DNA of 17,841 nucleotides, taken from the NCBI GenBank assembly GCA_904501765.1, contig CAJGCM010000030.1:1-17841 (forward strand), read 5' to 3'. Made by a program: the position numbers and the translations under genes. This document shows positions 15,051-17,841 of the stretch, piece by piece. Position 1 is the first letter of the stretch; each line of letters begins with the position of its first letter. A model generated the notes under the pieces. The model did no database searches and had not been told where the DNA came from. It saw only the letters and a list, made by a program, of their open reading frames with translations. The DNA comes from an uncultured Clostridia bacterium (lineage in GTDB: Bacteria; Bacillota; Clostridia; Oscillospirales; CAG-272).

Positions 15051-17841
15051 TTAAGAATCCTTCGCCTCGGGCGGGTCTCCTATAGGAAGGTCGAATTCAA
15101 GACGCTTACGCTCGATTTCGGTATTGATTGCATCAATGTATCCCTGGAGAGATTCTACGGGATTTGCACCTTCGTTTACAGCCGCAAGGAATGCGAACTT
15201 GGTATATCTGTCTATAATGTAAGAGCCGGGATAGTTAACTATGGAAGAAAGATGCTTAATCTGAAGGTCGATTGCTTTCTTTTCCGATGCTGTCCAGGAC
15301 ATATTCTTTATAGCGTTGATATTAGCTGCTTCGTATTTTGCGGAAGGACCGATGAGCGCTACCATTCTGTTACTGTAATTAGCCTGAACGTCTGCGCTTG
15401 TCTGCCACTGCATAAACTGCCATGCTCCAAGCATCTCGTCGCATCCGTTAAGCATTACGGTTGCGTTAACGCCTGCTATGGAGTCGTAGTTAAGAGTTCC
15501 GTCTTCTCTAACCACGCCGGGAAGAGAGGTGAATTCCCAAAGACCGGAAATTTCAGTTGCGTAAACAACAAGTGTGTTGTAGACACCTGCGTAATCTCCT
15601 ATAACGATGGGCATCTCACCCGTTCTGAAACGGTTAGACGCATCGAAGGATACAGGGAAGGAATAGGAGCGGTAAAGCTCACATACGTATTCAAATGCTT
15701 CAAGAGCTATATCGGAGTCAAGGTCTATCTTGGAGCCTGCATAATCCTCGTTGTCGGTATACTTCCACATATTACCGCCCTTCTGGTAGAGCATAAAGTT
15801 AATTGCGGATCCATACGTAAGACCTATTTCCATATTGTTTGTCTGAAGGACGGGAAGAAGAGCCAGAAGCTCTGACCAGGTTTCGGGAACCTCCTGACCA
15901 AGAGATGCCAAGATATCCATTCTGTAGAACATCATAGCGAAGGACATACCCTGAGGAATACCGTAGGTTACACCCTTCAGTCTTATGGTATCCATAGCGG
16001 CGTCAACGTAATTACCCTCTATGTTCTGCTTAAAGGTTTCGGTAGCATTCGTAAGCTCACCTTTACCCTTATAATCCTTGGGGTCCTTTACAACGTCGTA
16101 CTTGTAAGAAACTGTTCCGTCGCTGTTTTTGACTTCTGTTTTATATGTATAATAATTGGAAGAGAAAATTTCATTTTCGTCGGGGTCAAGGTTAGGGTCG
16201 TTTCCGCTGACACCAAGCACCGCATCTCTTATCGCATAGTTGATAACGTCAGCTGCGCCAAGTCCCATATATACGTCGGGACCCTTACCGGAAAGAATGG
16301 AAGGAAGAAGCGTACCGCCTGTTACCAGCTTAAGGGTTGCGGCAACGCCTGTGCTGTCAGTAAAGCTTCCCTCCGCGTCAACCATTGAACGCCAAATCTG
16401 GGACTGGTCACGTCCGGTTGCAAGCCATACGTCAACCTTCTTGGAATTCTCATCTGGAATTACCGTAAGACCCATTGCGTCGTAGTCGGTAAAGAAGGAA
16501 TAGAAGAAGGAGGATATTTCAAAGCCGATGGACTGGAAGAAGTTAGCCTCTGCAGGGAGAAGCGCACTTTCGTCCGCATCCGAGGGGCATACAGAAATGC
16601 TATCAAAGATAACCGAGCTCATCTGAGAGTTGTTTACCCAAGTACCGAGGGTACCGAGATAGGACTTGAGAGTGGACATATTCGCAGGAATTTCCAAGCC
16701 CTCGTCTGCTCCCATCTTATCAAGAAGGATAGCTACGGTATGAAGAGTGGTGATATGAGAGCCGTTAGTTCCGCAAAGCTCCTCAAATTCAGCCTTAACA
16801 GCCTCAAGCTCTATTGCCTGCTCGCAGAATGCGATAAGAACCTCGGGCATAATACCTATGAAGTCATAGATTCTGCCCTCGTCAGGCTCAGTACCTGTGA
16901 GCTGAATTATACGGAGATATGCGTTATTGAGTATCTCAAGAGACGTGGAAACTCTCTGGATAAGGGATTTAAGAGTACCGAGAGAGCATTCAAGATATAC
17001 GGTGTACTCAACATCCTTCTTGAAATAGAACTCAAAGGCTCTCGCGTTTCCGTCCTTATCGGTAACACCGTCGCCTATGTAAGTTGACTGCCAGCTCTTG
17101 TCATAGTTGAACTGAGCGTTATAGGCTTCAAGGAAGGGCACGGTAGGAGTTCCGTCAGCAAGTCCGTACTCACCATCACTGCTGGAAAGCTTAATCGCAC
17201 GGCAGGCATACATACCCTGAAGGGCGTTCTGCTTAAATCTCATTGCGAATTTATAAAGACCGCTTTCGTTTACCTTGAACTTATAAGCAGCCCACTGCCC
17301 TACCGCACTGTAGCTGTTCTCACCCATTACGTTATAAAGCTGGGCGTGAGAAACTGCGGGAGAGTTTACAGCGGAGGTATTATCGTTGGTAGCATATACC
17401 GAAGAGTCGGATACAAAATCCGGGAATTCCGCTTCAATTATGAAGGGGTCCTTCGCCTGGGGAGCCTTAAAGCCGTTCTTCTTATAGTCGGCAAGAACCT
17501 CCTCGTAGGTGGGGATATCCGAATCTCCGTTATCGATAGGAACGAGCTCTATGGACTTTACAACAACAGGCTCACGCTCAGCTTCAAGAGTAAAGGTGTG
17601 AGAACCGTCTACCAGGTAGAAATTAAAATATCCGTGGTAGTAACCGGTGGAATCCTGGCAATAATAGGTATTCCACGTGGGCTTCTGAACGATGTCAGGG
17701 GACATAGAGTTACCGTTGATATCCTGCTGAAGGGTATAGGTGGTGACCTTCTTCATAGTCTTGCCGGTTTTCTCGTCCTTGTATATATCCGTAATTTCCT
17801 TGTAACGACCCTTATCGTCACCGTAATATCTTACGGAATAA
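15051..17841 (-). CDS. Large extracellular solute-binding protein with N-terminal carbohydrate-binding-like domains (5' partial)
   Basis: The reading frame stays open to the right edge: 28 more codons precede the ATG at 17754-17756, so that ATG is internal and the true start with its signal peptide is outside. The visible part is 929 residues. Counting from the internal Met, residues 1-72 look like the end of a beta-sandwich (FNFYLVDGSHTFTLEAEREP, 44-63). Residues about 103-290 form a second CBM/galactose-binding-like domain (FIIEAEFPDF, then QWAAYKFKVNESGLYKFAMR at 154-173). Residues 290-430 are mainly helical. From about 438 the protein is a type-1 extracellular solute-binding domain: LPSILSGKGPDVYMGLG (484-500), YGIPQGMSFAMMFYRMDIL (598-616), and GAWQFMQWQTSADVQANYS (777-795). 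Typical proteins of this type have 400-550 residues, so about half of this one is accessory. It probably delivers a glycan to the adjacent permeases. Confidence 0.88.
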   Translation of the reverse strand, partial: YSVRYYGDDKGRYKEITDIYKDEKTGKTMKKVTTYTLQQDINGNSMSPDIVQKPTWNTYYCQDSTGYYHGYFNFYLVDGSHTFTLEAEREPVVVKSIELVPIDNGDSDIPTYEEVLADYKKNGFKAPQAKDPFIIEAEFPDFVSDSSVYATNDNTSAVNSPAVSHAQLYNVMGENSYSAVGQWAAYKFKVNESGLYKFAMRFKQNALQGMYACRAIKLSSSDGEYGLADGTPTVPFLEAYNAQFNYDKSWQSTYIGDGVTDKDGNARAFEFYFKKDVEYTVYLECSLGTLKSLIQRVSTSLEILNNAYLRIIQLTGTEPDEGRIYDFIGIMPEVLIAFCEQAIELEAVKAEFEELCGTNGSHITTLHTVAILLDKMGADEGLEIPANMSTLKSYLGTLGTWVNNSQMSSVIFDSISVCPSDADESALLPAEANFFQSIGFEISSFFYSFFTDYDAMGLTVIPDENSKKVDVWLATGRDQSQIWRSMVDAEGSFTDSTGVAATLKLVTGGTLLPSILSGKGPDVYMGLGAADVINYAIRDAVLGVSGNDPNLDPDENEIFSSNYYTYKTEVKNSDGTVSYKYDVVKDPKDYKGKGELTNATETFKQNIEGNYVDAAMDTIRLKGVTYGIPQGMSFAMMFYRMDILASLGQEVPETWSELLALLPVLQTNNMEIGLTYGSAINFMLYQKGGNMWKYTDNEDYAGSKIDLDSDIALEAFEYVCELYRSYSFPVSFDASNRFRTGEMPIVIGDYAGVYNTLVVYATEISGLWEFTSLPGVVREDGTLNYDSIAGVNATVMLNGCDEMLGAWQFMQWQTSADVQANYSNRMVALIGPSAKYEAANINAIKNMSWTASEKKAIDLQIKHLSSIVNYPGSYIIDRYTKFAFLAAVNEGANPVESLQGYIDAINTEIERKRLEFDLPIGDPPEAKDS

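Noticed and set aside
15252..15875. 207-codon open frame on the plus strand
   Set aside because: Antisense to the solute-binding domain of the large binding protein; Cys/Val-rich with no motif.
17754..17756. ATG at 17754-17756 as start of the large binding protein
   Set aside because: The frame is open further upstream to the window edge and no signal peptide or clear ribosome binding site accompanies this ATG.
1..17841. CRISPR arrays, insertion sequences, prophage or defence genes
   Set aside because: No regularly spaced repeats, transposase motifs, integrases or nuclease and toxin families are seen on either strand.

Overview
The window reads as ordinary bacterial chromosome from a Bacillota member, most likely an uncultured Clostridia-type anaerobe. 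The grounds are inference from gene content: near-consensus AAGGAGG ribosome binding sites, Gram-positive-style signal and lipoprotein peptides, a sigma-A promoter matching consensus at every base, and a DUF5696/YIP1 gene set of a kind I recall from Paenibacillus and Clostridia. All supportable genes lie on the minus strand and read from high to low coordinates. There are no tRNA or rRNA genes, insertion sequences, CRISPR arrays or phage genes. No gene-free stretch exceeds 300 bases; the longest is 4881-5141.

Region 1 (about 17841 down to 5073) is one tightly packed operon whose 5' end lies outside the window. In transcription order it encodes: a very large extracellular solute-binding protein with N-terminal carbohydrate-binding-like domains (5'-truncated by the window); a MalF-type and a MalG-type sugar ABC permease; a membrane protein with a secreted NHL beta-propeller, a TPR-like segment and a YIP1-type membrane domain; a secreted 1223-residue DUF5696 protein that looks like a divergent glycosidase-type barrel protein; and a second MalF/MalG-type permease pair. 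Gene spacing is 1 to 38 bases. A strong intrinsic terminator at 5073-5107 ends the unit. No ATPase is encoded here, so a shared MsmK/UgpC-type ATPase elsewhere is the likely energiser.

Region 2 (about 4946 down to 58) is a complete branched-chain-amino-acid-type (HAAT family) ABC importer in the order binding lipoprotein, LivH, LivM, LivG, LivF. Transcription starts from a TTGACA-17-TATAAT promoter at 4918-4946. A stable 18-bp stem-loop separates the binding-protein gene from livH, probably favouring binding-protein mRNA. The last three junctions overlap or are about 17 bases apart, indicating coupled translation.

The most interesting content is the DUF5696/NHL-YIP1/double-permease operon. 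It looks like a surface machine that captures a glycan (binding protein), processes or holds it (DUF5696), organises or senses it (NHL-TPR-YIP1) and imports it through two permease heterodimers. Its substrate cannot be read from the sequence.
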